A DNA stretch of 64,000 nucleotides from Solirubrobacter sp963736505 (GTDB lineage Bacteria; Actinomycetota; Thermoleophilia; Solirubrobacterales; Solirubrobacteraceae): positions 2,232,001 to 2,296,000 of the forward strand of contig CAVTOZ010000003.1 of NCBI GenBank assembly GCA_963736505.1. Direction: 5' to 3'. Below are positions 28,824-37,678 of the stretch, in pieces. The first letter of the stretch is position 1, and each line of letters opens with the position of its first letter. A program made the translations under genes and the position numbers. Under the pieces are notes generated by a model. It had not been told where the DNA came from. It saw only the letters and a program-made list of their open reading frames with translations, and ran no database searches.

Positions 28824-29788
28824 AGGACGCGCCGCGCCCAGGCGAACTCGTCGCGGCGCCAGCCGTCGTCGAGCGAGGAGACGTACACGCCCTGCGCCGA
28901 CGAGTGGATCATCCAGTGCTCCGACAGCGCGATGCCGACGTGCACGATGCTGCGCTCGGTCGCCTTGGAGCCGAACGACGCCGGGCCGAAGAAGAGCAGG
29001 TCGCCCGGGCGGACGGCCTCGAAGCGGATGCGCTCGGACTTGCGGATCTGGCCCGCCATCTGCGCGGCGGTGCGGCCGCCGATGGCGGCGGGCGTGAACA
29101 CGCGCCAGACGAAGCCGGAGCAGTCGTAGCCGCCGTGGACCTGGCCGGGTGACACCGCGTCGGTCTCGCCGCCCCACACGTACGGCATGCCGATCTTGGA
29201 CACCGCGAGGCGCAGCGCGGCGCGCGTGCCGGCGTCGTAGGACGGGAGCGCGAACGCGCTCAGCTGCGCGCGCGTGTTGGCGACCGCCCAGTCGCCGCTG
29301 TCGAGCACGACGGCGAGCGAGTGCGCCGCCTCGGCGCGCGTGATCGGCTCCCACGGGTACAGCTCGAGCTTCTCGTCGCTCGCGGGATGGTTGGTGCGCA
29401 GGCCGAGGAAGCGGGCGACGACCTCGGTGCCGAACGCCGCGGGCGGGTTCAGCCCGGCGTCGCGCGCGACGTCCTGGACGTGCGCGGCGACGTCGGCGAG
29501 GCCGAGCTGGCCGACCATGCGCGCGTCGAAGGCGGTCACGGAGACGGTGGCGGCCGAGCCGGCGGCGACGGGCACGTCGGGGGCGACCGCGGTCAGCGCC
29601 GCCGACAGCTGCGCGCCGGTGAGCGGGCGGTCGCCGTGGAAGCGGCCGTCGTCGAGGCGCGGGAGCAGGCCGGCGGCGGCGACGGCGCGCTGCTCGCCCT
29701 GGTTCCAGCCGCCGAGCGTGGCGGCGTGGGCGGACGAGGGAACGACGAACGCCGCGGAGGCGATCAGGAAGACGGTGAATCGGCGCAC
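28820..29788 (-). CDS. secreted NlpC/P60 cell-wall hydrolase with SLH-like repeats
   Basis: A 322-residue exported protein. Signal peptide to about AHA-A; two SLH-like helical units (RPLTGAQLSAALTAV, and WEPITRAEAAHSLAVVL) that may anchor it to the wall; then an NlpC/P60 domain with the nucleophile in GYDCSGFVWRVF, the His in RSIVHVGIALS and a third polar residue in MIHSSAQG. Such enzymes cut peptide stems of peptidoglycan. The GTG start directly precedes the signal peptide. Confidence 0.85.
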   Translation of the reverse strand: MRRFTVFLIASAAFVVPSSAHAATLGGWNQGEQRAVAAAGLLPRLDDGRFHGDRPLTGAQLSAALTAVAPDVPVAAGSAATVSVTAFDARMVGQLGLADVAAHVQDVARDAGLNPPAAFGTEVVARFLGLRTNHPASDEKLELYPWEPITRAEAAHSLAVVLDSGDWAVANTRAQLSAFALPSYDAGTRAALRLAVSKIGMPYVWGGETDAVSPGQVHGGYDCSGFVWRVFTPAAIGGRTAAQMAGQIRKSERIRFEAVRPGDLLFFGPASFGSKATERSIVHVGIALSEHWMIHSSAQGVYVSSLDDGWRRDEFAWARRVL

Positions 29789-29870
29789 CTTCAGAGCGTC
29801 GGCGCGAGCGGCGAGTTGTTGAGCGCAATGTCGGTTGCCTGACGCGCCGCGACGCGCAACCATCCCACGG

Positions 29871-30158
29871 ATGGAGGTGGCGGCGGCCATCACCGTCTAC
29901 CTCACGTTCGGCATCTGGCTGTTCCTCCCGACCGTGCACGCACCCGCGTTCTTCAGTCGCGTCTCGATCGGGCTGTGCGGGTCCGAGCTGGTCGCCGTCG
30001 CGGTCTGGTCGTTCGGCTCCGAGCGGTGCGTCCAGCGCCCGTGCGCGCCGCTGCCGGAGGCAGCGCGGAGCGCGGCGGCGCTCGACATCCCCACGCTGAC
30101 CGGGCTGGGGATCGCGCTCGCGCTCGCGTACGCGGTGCGCGCCGCGCGCGCCTGCTAG
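29871..30158 (+). CDS. small integral membrane protein
   Basis: A 95-residue protein with helices at about 5-22, 32-48 and 76-92 (PTLTGLGIALALAYAV). No family is recognised. It is read 10 bases ahead of the epimerase gene, so the two are probably co-transcribed. Confidence 0.6.
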   Translation: MEVAAAITVYLTFGIWLFLPTVHAPAFFSRVSIGLCGSELVAVAVWSFGSERCVQRPCAPLPEAARSAAALDIPTLTGLGIALALAYAVRAARAC

Positions 30159-30168
30159 TTCTCTCGCG

Positions 30169-31107
30169 ATGCGCATCCTCGTCACCGGCGCCCGCGGCAA
30201 GGTGGGCGCGGCCACGATCAACGCTCTCGTCGAAGCCGGCCACGACGTCACCGGCTGCGACCTCGCGGTCCCGGTGTACGAAGGCGGCGCCCGCGTCGCT
30301 CATTACGTACAGGCGGATTTGAACGACGCCGGCGACGCGTTCGCGGTCGTGCGCGGGCGCGACGCCGTGATCCACGCCGCCGCGATCCCCGAGCCGACGC
30401 AGAACGCCCCGCACACGGTGTTCCGCAACAACGTGATGGCGACGTTCAACCTCGCCGAGGCGTGCGTACGGCTCGGCGTGTCGCGGCTCGTGAACCTCTC
30501 GAGCGAGACCGTGCCCGGGATGGGCTTCGCGGAGCGGCCGTTCTTCTCCCCGTACGCGCCCATCGACGAGGCGCTGCCGAACCGGCCGCAGGACCCGTAC
30601 GCGCTGTCGAAGCTGTTCGGCGAGCAGCTGATGGACGCCGCCGTGGCGCGCTCGGACATCCGCGCGATCTCGATCCGGCCGACGTGGGTGCAGTGGGAGG
30701 GCAACTACGCGCGCTCGCTCGGCCCGTGGCTGCGCGACCCGCTCGGGTCGCCGCCGAGCCAGAGCTTCTGGAGCTACATCGACGCGTACGACCTCGCGGA
30801 CGCGCTGCGGCTGGCAGCCGAGAGCACGCTGCCGGGGCACGAGGTGATGTACATCGCCTCACCCGACAACGCGACCGGGCGGCCGCTGAAGGAGCTGATC
30901 GCGCACCACTTCGGCGATGCCGTCGAGGTGCGCGGGGAGCCGGACACGGGGATCTCGATCGCGAAGGCGCGGCAGCTGCTCGACTACGCGCCGTCGCGCT
31001 CGTGGCGCGACTACCTGTCGCCCGAGGGCGAGCTGCTGGACGCGGCGCGCGAGCGGCTCGAGCGCGGCGAGTCCGGCGTCCAGCGCGGCCGCGCCGCGTT
31101 CGGCTAG
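30169..31107 (+). CDS. NAD-dependent epimerase/dehydratase (extended SDR)
   Basis: A 312-residue Rossmann-fold enzyme: cofactor loop TGARGKVGAA, active-site Ser/Thr in NLSSETVPG, and the YALSKLFGE motif with the catalytic Tyr and Lys. The C-terminal part has the usual substrate-domain IRPTWVQW. Specific substrate (sugar nucleotide or other) is not visible. It converges with ftsH, overlapping by 4 bases. Confidence 0.9.
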   Translation: MRILVTGARGKVGAATINALVEAGHDVTGCDLAVPVYEGGARVAHYVQADLNDAGDAFAVVRGRDAVIHAAAIPEPTQNAPHTVFRNNVMATFNLAEACVRLGVSRLVNLSSETVPGMGFAERPFFSPYAPIDEALPNRPQDPYALSKLFGEQLMDAAVARSDIRAISIRPTWVQWEGNYARSLGPWLRDPLGSPPSQSFWSYIDAYDLADALRLAAESTLPGHEVMYIASPDNATGRPLKELIAHHFGDAVEVRGEPDTGISIAKARQLLDYAPSRSWRDYLSPEGELLDAARERLERGESGVQRGRAAFG

Positions 31108-33086
31108 ACCGTCGCGGGGGCGCCTTCCGCGCGCGCCGGCAGCGGCACGCCGGCCGCCTCGTAGGCCTCGTTCTGGTCGACCGTCTCCTTCTCGAGCAGG
31201 CGCTCGGTCAGGTTTTCGAGCTTGTCGCGGTGCTCGGTCAGCAGCTGCGTGACGGCGACGTGCGCCTCGTCGACGATCCGCCGCACCTCGCGGTCGACCG
31301 TCTCCTGCGTCGCCTGCGAGACCTCCGAGACGCCGGGCAGCAGCGGGCCCTGCCCGTCGGACGGGATCACCGCGATCGGGCCGATCGCCGGGCTCATCCC
31401 CCAGCGCCCGACCATCTGGCGCGCGATCGCGGTCAGCTGCTGGATGTCGGACTCGGCGCCGGCGGAGATCGACTCGTAGACGACCTCCTCGGCGACGCGG
31501 CCGCCGAGCGCGACCTTGATCCGCGCCGTCAGGTAGTCGAGGTCGTAGTTGGTGCGCTCGGCGTCGGGCGAGGAGATCGTCACGCCGAGCGACATCGTGC
31601 GCGGGATGATCGAGACCTTGCGGACAGGGTCGGCGCCCTTGGTGAGCATGCCGACGATCGCGTGGCCGGACTCGTGGTAGGCGGTCCGGCGCTTCTCCGT
31701 CGGCGAGAGCACGATCCCGCGCGGGGCGCCGAGGATGATCTTCTCCAGCGCGTCCGTGAAGTCCGCCTCGTTGACCTTCGTGTGCGCGCGGCGCGCGGCC
31801 AGCAGCGCGGCCTCGTTGCAGAGGTTGGCGATGTCGGCGCCGACCATCCCGGGCGCGATCGCCGCGATCCGGTCGAGGTCGACGTCGTCGTCGAGCGGCA
31901 GCGAGCGCGTGTGCACGTCCAGGATCTTGCGCCGGCCGTCCTTGTCGGGCGGCGGGACGGTGACGCGGCGGTCGAAGCGGCCGGGGCGCAGGAGCGCGGA
32001 GTCGAGGATCTCGGCGCGGTTGGTCGCGGCGAGCACGATCACCGTGTCGCCCTGCTCGAAGCCGTCCATCTCGGTCAGGATCTGGTTGAGCGTCTGCTCG
32101 CGCTCGTCGTTGCCGCCGCTGAAGGGGCCGACGCCGGCGCTGCGCGAGCGCCCGATCGCGTCGAGCTCGTCGATGAAGATGATCGACGGGGCCGCCTCCT
32201 TGGCCTGGCGGAACAGGTCGCGCACGCGGCTCGCGCCGATGCCGACGATCGCCTCGACGAATTCGCTCGCGCTGAGCGAGAAGAACGGGACCCCCGCCTC
32301 CCCCGCGACGGCGCGCGCGAGCAGCGTCTTGCCGGTTCCGGGCGCGCCCGAGAGCAGCACGCCGCGCGGGATCCGGCCGCCCAGGCGCTGGTACTTCTCA
32401 GGCTTCTTGAGGAAGTCGACGACCTCGGTCAGCTCCGATTTGGCCTCGTCGATCCCGGCCACGTCGGCGAACGTCACGTGCGTGTCGCCGCTCTCGACGC
32501 GGCGCGCGCGGCTGCGCCCGAAGCTGCCGAGCGCGCCCATCTGGCCGCCCGCGGCGCGGCGCGAGAGCCACACGAACAGGACGACGAGCAGGATCACCGG
32601 GCCGAAGCCGAGGATCAGGTTGGTGAAGAACCCGCGGCCCTGGTTGATCGGGTCCGCGACGATCTTGACCTTGTGCGCGAACAGCGTCTTCTCGAGCTCG
32701 TCGCCGTTGGCGAACGTCGGGATCTGCGTCGTGAAGTTCTTCGCCGCCTCGGACTTCTTCGGGTCCGGGTACTTGATCGCGGCCTTGAACTCGCCGCTGA
32801 CCGCCTCGCCCTCGGTGTTGATCGCCGTGACGTTGTTGTCGTTGACCTGCGCCAGGAAGTTCGGGCTGTACGGGATCTTCACGCTCTTCTCGCGCCCGGA
32901 CGCGAACAGGCCCACGCTCGCGTAGTTGATGACGAGCAGCACGAGCACGAAGATCCAGAACCCGCGCGAGCCCGGCATCCGCGGCATCCGCGACGGTGGA
33001 CGACCGCTTCCCTGAGCGGGAGGCTTGCCGTCGGCGCCGCGCGGGAGCGGAGTCCTGGGCCGGCGTTCGATGGGGGATTCCGCCAT
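31104..33086 (-). CDS. ftsH: ATP-dependent zinc metalloprotease FtsH
   Basis: A 660-residue membrane-bound AAA+ protease. Two N-terminal helices (about 40-60 and 155-175) flank the periplasm-side domain. The AAA module carries Walker A GAPGTGKT, Walker B FIDELDAIG and the second region of homology (AATNRAEILDSALLRPGRFDR). The zinc site is HESGH with the downstream Glu/Asp ligand region. The length is as expected. FtsH degrades membrane and regulatory proteins. It is monocistronic here, read away from tRNA-Gly. Confidence 0.97.
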   Translation of the reverse strand: MAESPIERRPRTPLPRGADGKPPAQGSGRPPSRMPRMPGSRGFWIFVLVLLVINYASVGLFASGREKSVKIPYSPNFLAQVNDNNVTAINTEGEAVSGEFKAAIKYPDPKKSEAAKNFTTQIPTFANGDELEKTLFAHKVKIVADPINQGRGFFTNLILGFGPVILLVVLFVWLSRRAAGGQMGALGSFGRSRARRVESGDTHVTFADVAGIDEAKSELTEVVDFLKKPEKYQRLGGRIPRGVLLSGAPGTGKTLLARAVAGEAGVPFFSLSASEFVEAIVGIGASRVRDLFRQAKEAAPSIIFIDELDAIGRSRSAGVGPFSGGNDEREQTLNQILTEMDGFEQGDTVIVLAATNRAEILDSALLRPGRFDRRVTVPPPDKDGRRKILDVHTRSLPLDDDVDLDRIAAIAPGMVGADIANLCNEAALLAARRAHTKVNEADFTDALEKIILGAPRGIVLSPTEKRRTAYHESGHAIVGMLTKGADPVRKVSIIPRTMSLGVTISSPDAERTNYDLDYLTARIKVALGGRVAEEVVYESISAGAESDIQQLTAIARQMVGRWGMSPAIGPIAVIPSDGQGPLLPGVSEVSQATQETVDREVRRIVDEAHVAVTQLLTEHRDKLENLTERLLEKETVDQNEAYEAAGVPLPARAEGAPATV

Positions 33087-33145
33087 CGTGTGAGCGTACC
33101 GGGAGCGACTGCCCGCCCAGCCGTGGCTATACTCGGCGATCCCGT

Positions 33146-33219
33146 GCGGATGTAGCTCAGTTGGCTAGAGCGTCTGCTTGCCATGCAGAAGGTCGAGGGT
33201 TCGAGTCCCTTCATCCGCT
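33146..33219 (+). tRNA. tRNA-Gly (GCC), integration target
   Basis: Acceptor GCGGATG/CATCCGC, D-arm TAGCTCAGTTGGCTAGAG, anticodon stem TCTGC/GCAGA with loop TTGCCAT (anticodon GCC), T-arm AGGGTTCGAGTCCCT. CCA is not encoded. The integrase gene ends 17 bases downstream, so the 3' end of this tRNA is the likely attB-derived core. Confidence 0.95.
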
Positions 33220-33225
33220 CCTAAG

Positions 33226-33249
33226 AAAGGCCCGCTCAGGCGGGCTTTT
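33226..33249. terminator. rho-independent terminator after tRNA-Gly
   Basis: Stem GCCCGC/GCGGGC with loop TCAG, flanked by AA upstream and TTTT downstream. It overlaps the last codons of the integrase gene and can stop tRNA transcription before the element. Confidence 0.75.
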
Positions 33250-34909
33250 CTCGTTCCAGAAGCATGCTCTCGAGGCCGGAGGCAAATCGCAGTTGAGGCT
33301 CTGGGTCGGAAATGGGTCGGAATTGGACTCTGGCGAGCGCCCGCGGGTCCTCAGCCTCGAACACCGCGCGAGCCTCGTCGCGCGTGCATCCCATGGCCTC
33401 CTCGAGCGCTCCTACGTCGCCGGGGCCGAGTTTGAGCAACTGCGCGTAGACGCCCAGCGTCATGCGGGCGTCGGTGTGCCCCATGAGCGCCACCGCGCGG
33501 CGCGTGTCGACGCGGCAGACGCCGAGGATCGAGGCGAACGTGCGTCGCAGGGTGTGAGGCGTGAGGTGGGCGATCGGCGGCTGGCCCTGACCCTCGAGCA
33601 GCTCGTTGGCTCGCGCGTGGACGGGCGCCAGCACCGTGTGCAGCACGTTGTTGGGCGTATTCGACGTCCCATTGCGAGTCGCGAAGATCGGTCCGCCGGG
33701 GCCGTAGGGACGACGCGCGCGATGATCGATCAGACGCTCGCGGGCGGCGGGGAGCAACGGGATCACTCGCTCCCCGGCGTCGGTCTTGGTGTTGTCGCGC
33801 CGGATTCGCACGCGGCGAGCCGCGAGATCGGCGTCATGGCCGAGCAGCCCGCACAGTTCCGAGACGCGGGGGCCGAGCAGCACGAGGGCTGTCACGATCG
33901 CCAAGCGCGGCACGTCGTTGCGATTGGGCCGCTCAGGCGCGCCGTTCCAGATCAGCCCGCGGCGAACCTTGCCGACGAGCACATCGGAGACGCCCAGTTC
34001 GCGAGCCAGCGCGACCGCGGACTTGGGCGAGGCACGGATGTAGCGCACCCGGTCCCAGTCCAGACCGCACGAGGCAGCGTCGAGCTGCGCAGCGGCCGCG
34101 AGCGCAGCGGCGATCTCGATCGGCTGCAGGTAGGAACGGCGCGGACGCTGCGCACGCTGTCGTTGCTCGGAGAACTCGGGCAATCGATCGATCAGCCGGC
34201 GTCGGTGGGCGTAGCGCAGGACGCGTTCATGCGCGCCGATCGCCAGGTTGATCGTCGAATTCGACAGACCACGCCGGCGGCGTCGGTGGGTGCGGCCCGT
34301 GCGTGGGTCGATGTAGTCCTCGGTCAGCGGCGAGCCGCGCTCGCGCGCCGCCTCGATCGCAAGGCGTTGGTCGATCAGCGCGTCGACCATGTCTTCGATG
34401 GCGCGCTCGTCGACCTGATCGACTGGCAGTGGGCCGAGGATGTCGAGGCCGATGGACAGCTGGTATTCGAGTTCGCGGGCGCGCCGGCCTGCGGGGTCCT
34501 GCAGCCGTTTGATCTGACGCGCGAGCGCCTCGGCCGCGACGTCCGCGTACAGCGGGGTCGCGGTGACATGCGGCCGCGGCTCAACGACGGCAGCCATCGG
34601 CGTCCACTCGCCGCGGTTGACGCGTTCCATCAGATATGTCTGCTCGCGCTCGGCGCGCTCGCGGTCCCAGGCTGCCGAGCCTTCGAACGAGACGTATTGA
34701 CGCTCGCCGTGGAGCGAGAATTCGACCGCCCAGCGGTCGCCGGCGCGCTTCGGCGCCTTCAGATTGCCGCGGCGGCGCCTCACGGCCGCACCCGAGCTTT
34801 CAACGCGTGCATCGGAGTTAGACCCTCCGGTGTCCGGGTCCGGGGGTGCGTCAACACCCGCCGGACCGTGGTGAGTACCGGACGCCAGCATCGCAGGGTT
34901 CGTGCTCAT
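33236..34909 (-). CDS. tyrosine site-specific recombinase (integrase)
   Basis: A 557-residue integrase, longer than most phage integrases. The catalytic residues are visible near the C-terminus: Arg in LGPRVSELCG, HTLRRTFASI (His-x-x-Arg), the second His in MGHTDARMT and Tyr in LGVYAQLL. An N-terminal basic stretch and a core-binding domain (about 120-260) precede it. Residues 270-340 hold an additional HTH-like insert (KSAVALARELGVSDVLVGKV). It abuts tRNA-Gly and overlaps the HTH gene by 4 bases, the usual att-integrase arrangement. Confidence 0.94.
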   Translation of the reverse strand: MSTNPAMLASGTHHGPAGVDAPPDPDTGGSNSDARVESSGAAVRRRRGNLKAPKRAGDRWAVEFSLHGERQYVSFEGSAAWDRERAEREQTYLMERVNRGEWTPMAAVVEPRPHVTATPLYADVAAEALARQIKRLQDPAGRRARELEYQLSIGLDILGPLPVDQVDERAIEDMVDALIDQRLAIEAARERGSPLTEDYIDPRTGRTHRRRRRGLSNSTINLAIGAHERVLRYAHRRRLIDRLPEFSEQRQRAQRPRRSYLQPIEIAAALAAAAQLDAASCGLDWDRVRYIRASPKSAVALARELGVSDVLVGKVRRGLIWNGAPERPNRNDVPRLAIVTALVLLGPRVSELCGLLGHDADLAARRVRIRRDNTKTDAGERVIPLLPAARERLIDHRARRPYGPGGPIFATRNGTSNTPNNVLHTVLAPVHARANELLEGQGQPPIAHLTPHTLRRTFASILGVCRVDTRRAVALMGHTDARMTLGVYAQLLKLGPGDVGALEEAMGCTRDEARAVFEAEDPRALARVQFRPISDPEPQLRFASGLESMLLEREKPA

Positions 34910-35274
34910 CGGGAAGGCCTCGCCTGGACCGTCTTGACTCCGGGCGGCAGTCCTCGCGCGCGAGCGCGGGTTCGCCGCCTCGGCGACGACTCGGCCGGGC
35001 GGGGCGCCCTCCCACCGCCGTCGTTCAGCAGTTCGCGCACCTGCCGAGGATCGAAGCGCAAGGGCGCCTTCGGTCCGTCCCCTAGTCGCAGTGCGCCGAG
35101 TCGCGTCGCGCGCGCGTAGACCCAGTCACGCTCGACGCCCAGCGTGCGGGCAAGCGTGGCTGCGTCGATCAGGCGCGGACGCTCTCTTTCGGGGTCGCTG
35201 AGCAGCTCGAGCACGCGCTCGGCGATCGCCTCAATGTCGTCTGCGTCGAGCTTCACGATCGGTCGCGGGTCCAC
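34906..35274 (-). CDS. HTH DNA-binding protein (excisionase-like position)
   Basis: A 122-residue protein. The middle (LIDAATLARTLGVERDWVYA ... RFDPRQVRELL) is a winged-helix MerR/excisionase-type HTH, and the C-terminus is a basic Arg-rich tail. It lies directly before and overlaps the integrase gene (ATGA), which fits a recombination directionality factor, but this is inferred from position. Confidence 0.75.
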   Translation of the reverse strand: MDPRPIVKLDADDIEAIAERVLELLSDPERERPRLIDAATLARTLGVERDWVYARATRLGALRLGDGPKAPLRFDPRQVRELLNDGGGRAPRPAESSPRRRTRARARGLPPGVKTVQARPSR

Positions 35275-35457
35275 GCCGAGGAGGTCGTTTCACCCCGCCG
35301 CGCACGTTCCAGCTAGCGGAGACGACGACCGTTGCCTATCCGGGTGCAGCCGAACGAGCGCGGCGTGCGCCCGCCGCATGCCACGCTCGACGCTCCGAGG
35401 TGCCTGCCTCGCCGAGATTCCTGGCGGCGATGCCGGCGGACGATCCGGCACCGCGCG
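35275..35457. other. intergenic region, no gene seen
   Basis: About 180 bases between the nuclease stop and the HTH gene start. No credible frame, repeat or att-like sequence was found. Confidence 0.5.
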
Positions 35458-36102
35458 TTAGTAGAAGACGTAGCGAAACTTGGTGCCGTTGCAGAAGCGC
35501 CGCAGCTTGGTGCCGAGCGAGGAGCCGTGGCTGCGGTTCTCGGCGCTGGGGACGTAGTCGACGTCGGCCATCCAGCCGCGCGGGTCCTTGCCGCGCACCA
35601 GCCCCTTGCCGCGCCCGCGGCCGACGGCGGGCGGGTACTCGTCGCGGTCGTAGCCGGCGCGCGTCGGCACGTCCTCGAGCAGCCGTCTGCGGCGGTCGTC
35701 GGCGCCCGGCCGGTTGAGGACGAGGATCGACGGCCAGCCGGCCTTGATCGCGGCCAGGGCATGCGCGCGGATGTTCGGGTATTTCGTGCCAGAGAAGCTG
35801 ATCGGCTGGACCTTGGTCGGCTTGCTGCAGCTCGGCGTCGGATCCGGGGACGGCGTGGGTGTGGGCGCCGGGTTCGAGCCGCCGCCGTCGTCGCCGGGCT
35901 TCAGGCACGGGCACGGCAGCGACTCGCAGTAGATCCCGTCGCCGTCGCCGTCGACGGTGTCGGCCGCCCGCTGCGCCTGCGCCTGGTTGGCGTAGTCCGA
36001 GCAGGTCGCCGACGCGCGGGCGATCGGGACGTCGAGCGGCCGCGCGCTCGCAATGGGCGCGAGCAGGCCGAACCAAACGACCAGCGCGACGATCAACCGC
36101 AC
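35458..36102 (-). CDS. secreted nuclease: Excalibur domain plus NucA/NucB domain
   Basis: A 214-residue exported protein. Signal peptide ends near IASA-R. Residues 30-65 are an Excalibur calcium-binding unit (DTVDGDGDGIYCE with flanking Cys). After a Pro/Thr linker, residues 105-214 match the NucA/NucB DNase family: YPNIRAHALAAIKAGWP, YDRDEYPPA, and PSAENRSHGSSLG. DNase activity would be extracellular and metal dependent. It sits next to the recombination genes in the element, and might act on donor or recipient DNA or against competitors. Confidence 0.82.
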   Translation of the reverse strand: MRLIVALVVWFGLLAPIASARPLDVPIARASATCSDYANQAQAQRAADTVDGDGDGIYCESLPCPCLKPGDDGGGSNPAPTPTPSPDPTPSCSKPTKVQPISFSGTKYPNIRAHALAAIKAGWPSILVLNRPGADDRRRRLLEDVPTRAGYDRDEYPPAVGRGRGKGLVRGKDPRGWMADVDYVPSAENRSHGSSLGTKLRRFCNGTKFRYVFY

Positions 36103-36282
36103 GACGAGACCCCTTCCGTGGAACGCTGGACCTGTCCTGATCGGGCGACTCTATTCGTCGATGGAGACGGCGCCGCAAGATCGGACGCGAGCAAGGCGGT
36201 GGAGGGCGCGGCCAGTAGTGGCGGGGGCGAGGTCGCTCGCACACGTCCTAGACAGGTCGTCATCTCAACCAGGGGGTTCCGC

Positions 36283-36642
36283 ATGGTTCGCTACGTCATC
36301 GTCTCGGCTGTCTCCGCCCTCGTGGCGTTCACGGCGTTGCTCGGGGCGCTCATCGTCAGCGAGGATTCGGCTGCCGCCGCGGCGCACCGCTCGTGCGGCT
36401 TGTTCGTGGACACCGACGGGGCGCGCATCGGCGTGCTGGTCCTGCGCGGCGGTACGCCGTGTGCGACAGCGCGCAGCGTGCTGCGCGCGTACCTCACCTC
36501 GAACGCGCCGTGTGACGGCTCGGCCTGCGTACGCCGGATGCGGGGCTGGACGTGTGCATCGGCGGCTGCATACGCATTGCCGCGTCTGGCGAGCTGCGAC
36601 CGCGGCAAGCAGCGCATCGCCGCCTACTCGACCGCCGACTGA
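36283..36642 (+). CDS. small secreted cysteine-rich protein
   Basis: A 119-residue exported protein (signal peptide to about SAAAAAH) with six Cys, including SCGLFVDTDGARIGV, GGTPCATARSVL, APCDGSACV and GWTCASAAAYA. The pattern suggests a disulphide-stabilised extracellular domain; the family resembles short secreted actinobacterial proteins of unknown role. AGGGGG lies 6 bases before the ATG. Confidence 0.7.
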   Translation: MVRYVIVSAVSALVAFTALLGALIVSEDSAAAAAHRSCGLFVDTDGARIGVLVLRGGTPCATARSVLRAYLTSNAPCDGSACVRRMRGWTCASAAAYALPRLASCDRGKQRIAAYSTAD

Positions 36643-36718
36643 ATTCGAGGAGCTTGCGCTACCGCGCCGAGGGTCGCGTCGGTTCGCATCCGCCGGACAC
36701 GGGTTCATCGTCTCGCGG

Positions 36719-37465
36719 ATGACGCCCAGCTACCCGCGACGTCAGCAGTTCCGCCGCTACCGCCCCGCGGCGCGGCGGGCAGTGCAATGCGCCGTCGCAA
36801 TGGCCGCCGCCGACGTCGTGCTCCGCTGGGGTCACGCCGCATTCGCGTGCGTCCTCGTCGTCATCGCACTCGCAGCCGCCTTCGGAGCGCGTCGGCAGTT
36901 GCGTCTCGCGGGGCGTAGCCGGCTCGGCGCGGACTGCGAGCGGGATGTGCGCCGCGCGTTGGCGAGGCTGCGCCAAGAGGGCTGGTCGGTGCGCCACTCG
37001 GTCGCGTGTCGACGCGGCGATCTCGACCATGTCGCCCGTTCGCCGCGCGGGCTCGGATTCGTGATCGAGACCAAGGCCCACGGATACCGGCCCGTGCACG
37101 TCCACCGGACGGCCGCCGCGGCGGCGCGGCTCGCTCGCCGGCGGTGGCGTTACCCGCACGGCGCGGTGCCCGTGGTGTGTATCGCCCGTGGACGCGCGAT
37201 CGAGCGCCACGAGCACGGCGTGGTGATCGTGTCGGTCGACCGGCTGCCCGAGATGTTGCGTGCGCGCGACGCGTCGCCTGGATTCCGAGGGGCTTGCCGG
37301 ACCGCGTGCTTCTCGCAGGTAAGCGACTGTGGCGAGACGCTATCTACGGGCGTATCGTCGGCGTACTTGCATCCGAGGGAGGTCCTGTCGTGGCCGAGAG
37401 CGAGGCGCAGAAGGCCCACCGGCTCAAAGAGTGGCGCGAGAAGCGGGCGGCGAAACGCGCTCTGA
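36719..37465 (+). CDS. membrane protein with NERD (nuclease-related) domain
   Basis: A 248-residue protein. Hydrophobic segments at about 20-50 anchor it. Residues 65-150 are a NERD domain: GADCERDVRRALARLRQEGW, then the Asp in GDLDHVARSP and Glu-x-Lys in VIETKAHG, which are the restriction-endonuclease-like catalytic positions. The C-terminal 50 residues are basic and overlap the next gene in another frame. The start is uncertain, with no good ribosome site. Two related proteins in this element suggest a role in DNA handling at the membrane. Confidence 0.75.
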   Translation: MTPSYPRRQQFRRYRPAARRAVQCAVAMAAADVVLRWGHAAFACVLVVIALAAAFGARRQLRLAGRSRLGADCERDVRRALARLRQEGWSVRHSVACRRGDLDHVARSPRGLGFVIETKAHGYRPVHVHRTAAAAARLARRRWRYPHGAVPVVCIARGRAIERHEHGVVIVSVDRLPEMLRARDASPGFRGACRTACFSQVSDCGETLSTGVSSAYLHPREVLSWPRARRRRPTGSKSGARSGRRNAL

Positions 37466-37620
37466 CGGGCGATACGCCCCAGAAGCTCGCCGAACGCCCC
37501 AAGCCCGGCGATCAGCCGGAGGTCAAGGACAACATCGACCGAGCCGGACGCGGGGGTTCATCGCAGGCGGTTTCTGAGGCGGAGGAGGCACGGCTCGCGC
37601 TCGACTCAGTGCGAACGTAG
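37390..37620 (+). CDS. small charged hypothetical protein
   Basis: A 76-residue protein from GTG with GGGAGG 7 bases upstream. It is highly charged (AHRLKEWREKRAAKRAL, then an acidic tail) and predicted helical. It overlaps the NERD gene end by 76 bases in another frame. Function unknown. Confidence 0.6.
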   Translation: MAESEAQKAHRLKEWREKRAAKRALTGDTPQKLAERPKPGDQPEVKDNIDRAGRGGSSQAVSEAEEARLALDSVRT

Positions 37621-37678
37621 CTCTACAACGCGGTCTCGCGAGGTCCGCTAGACCTCCCGGCCGCGTGGGTGGTGCGCA

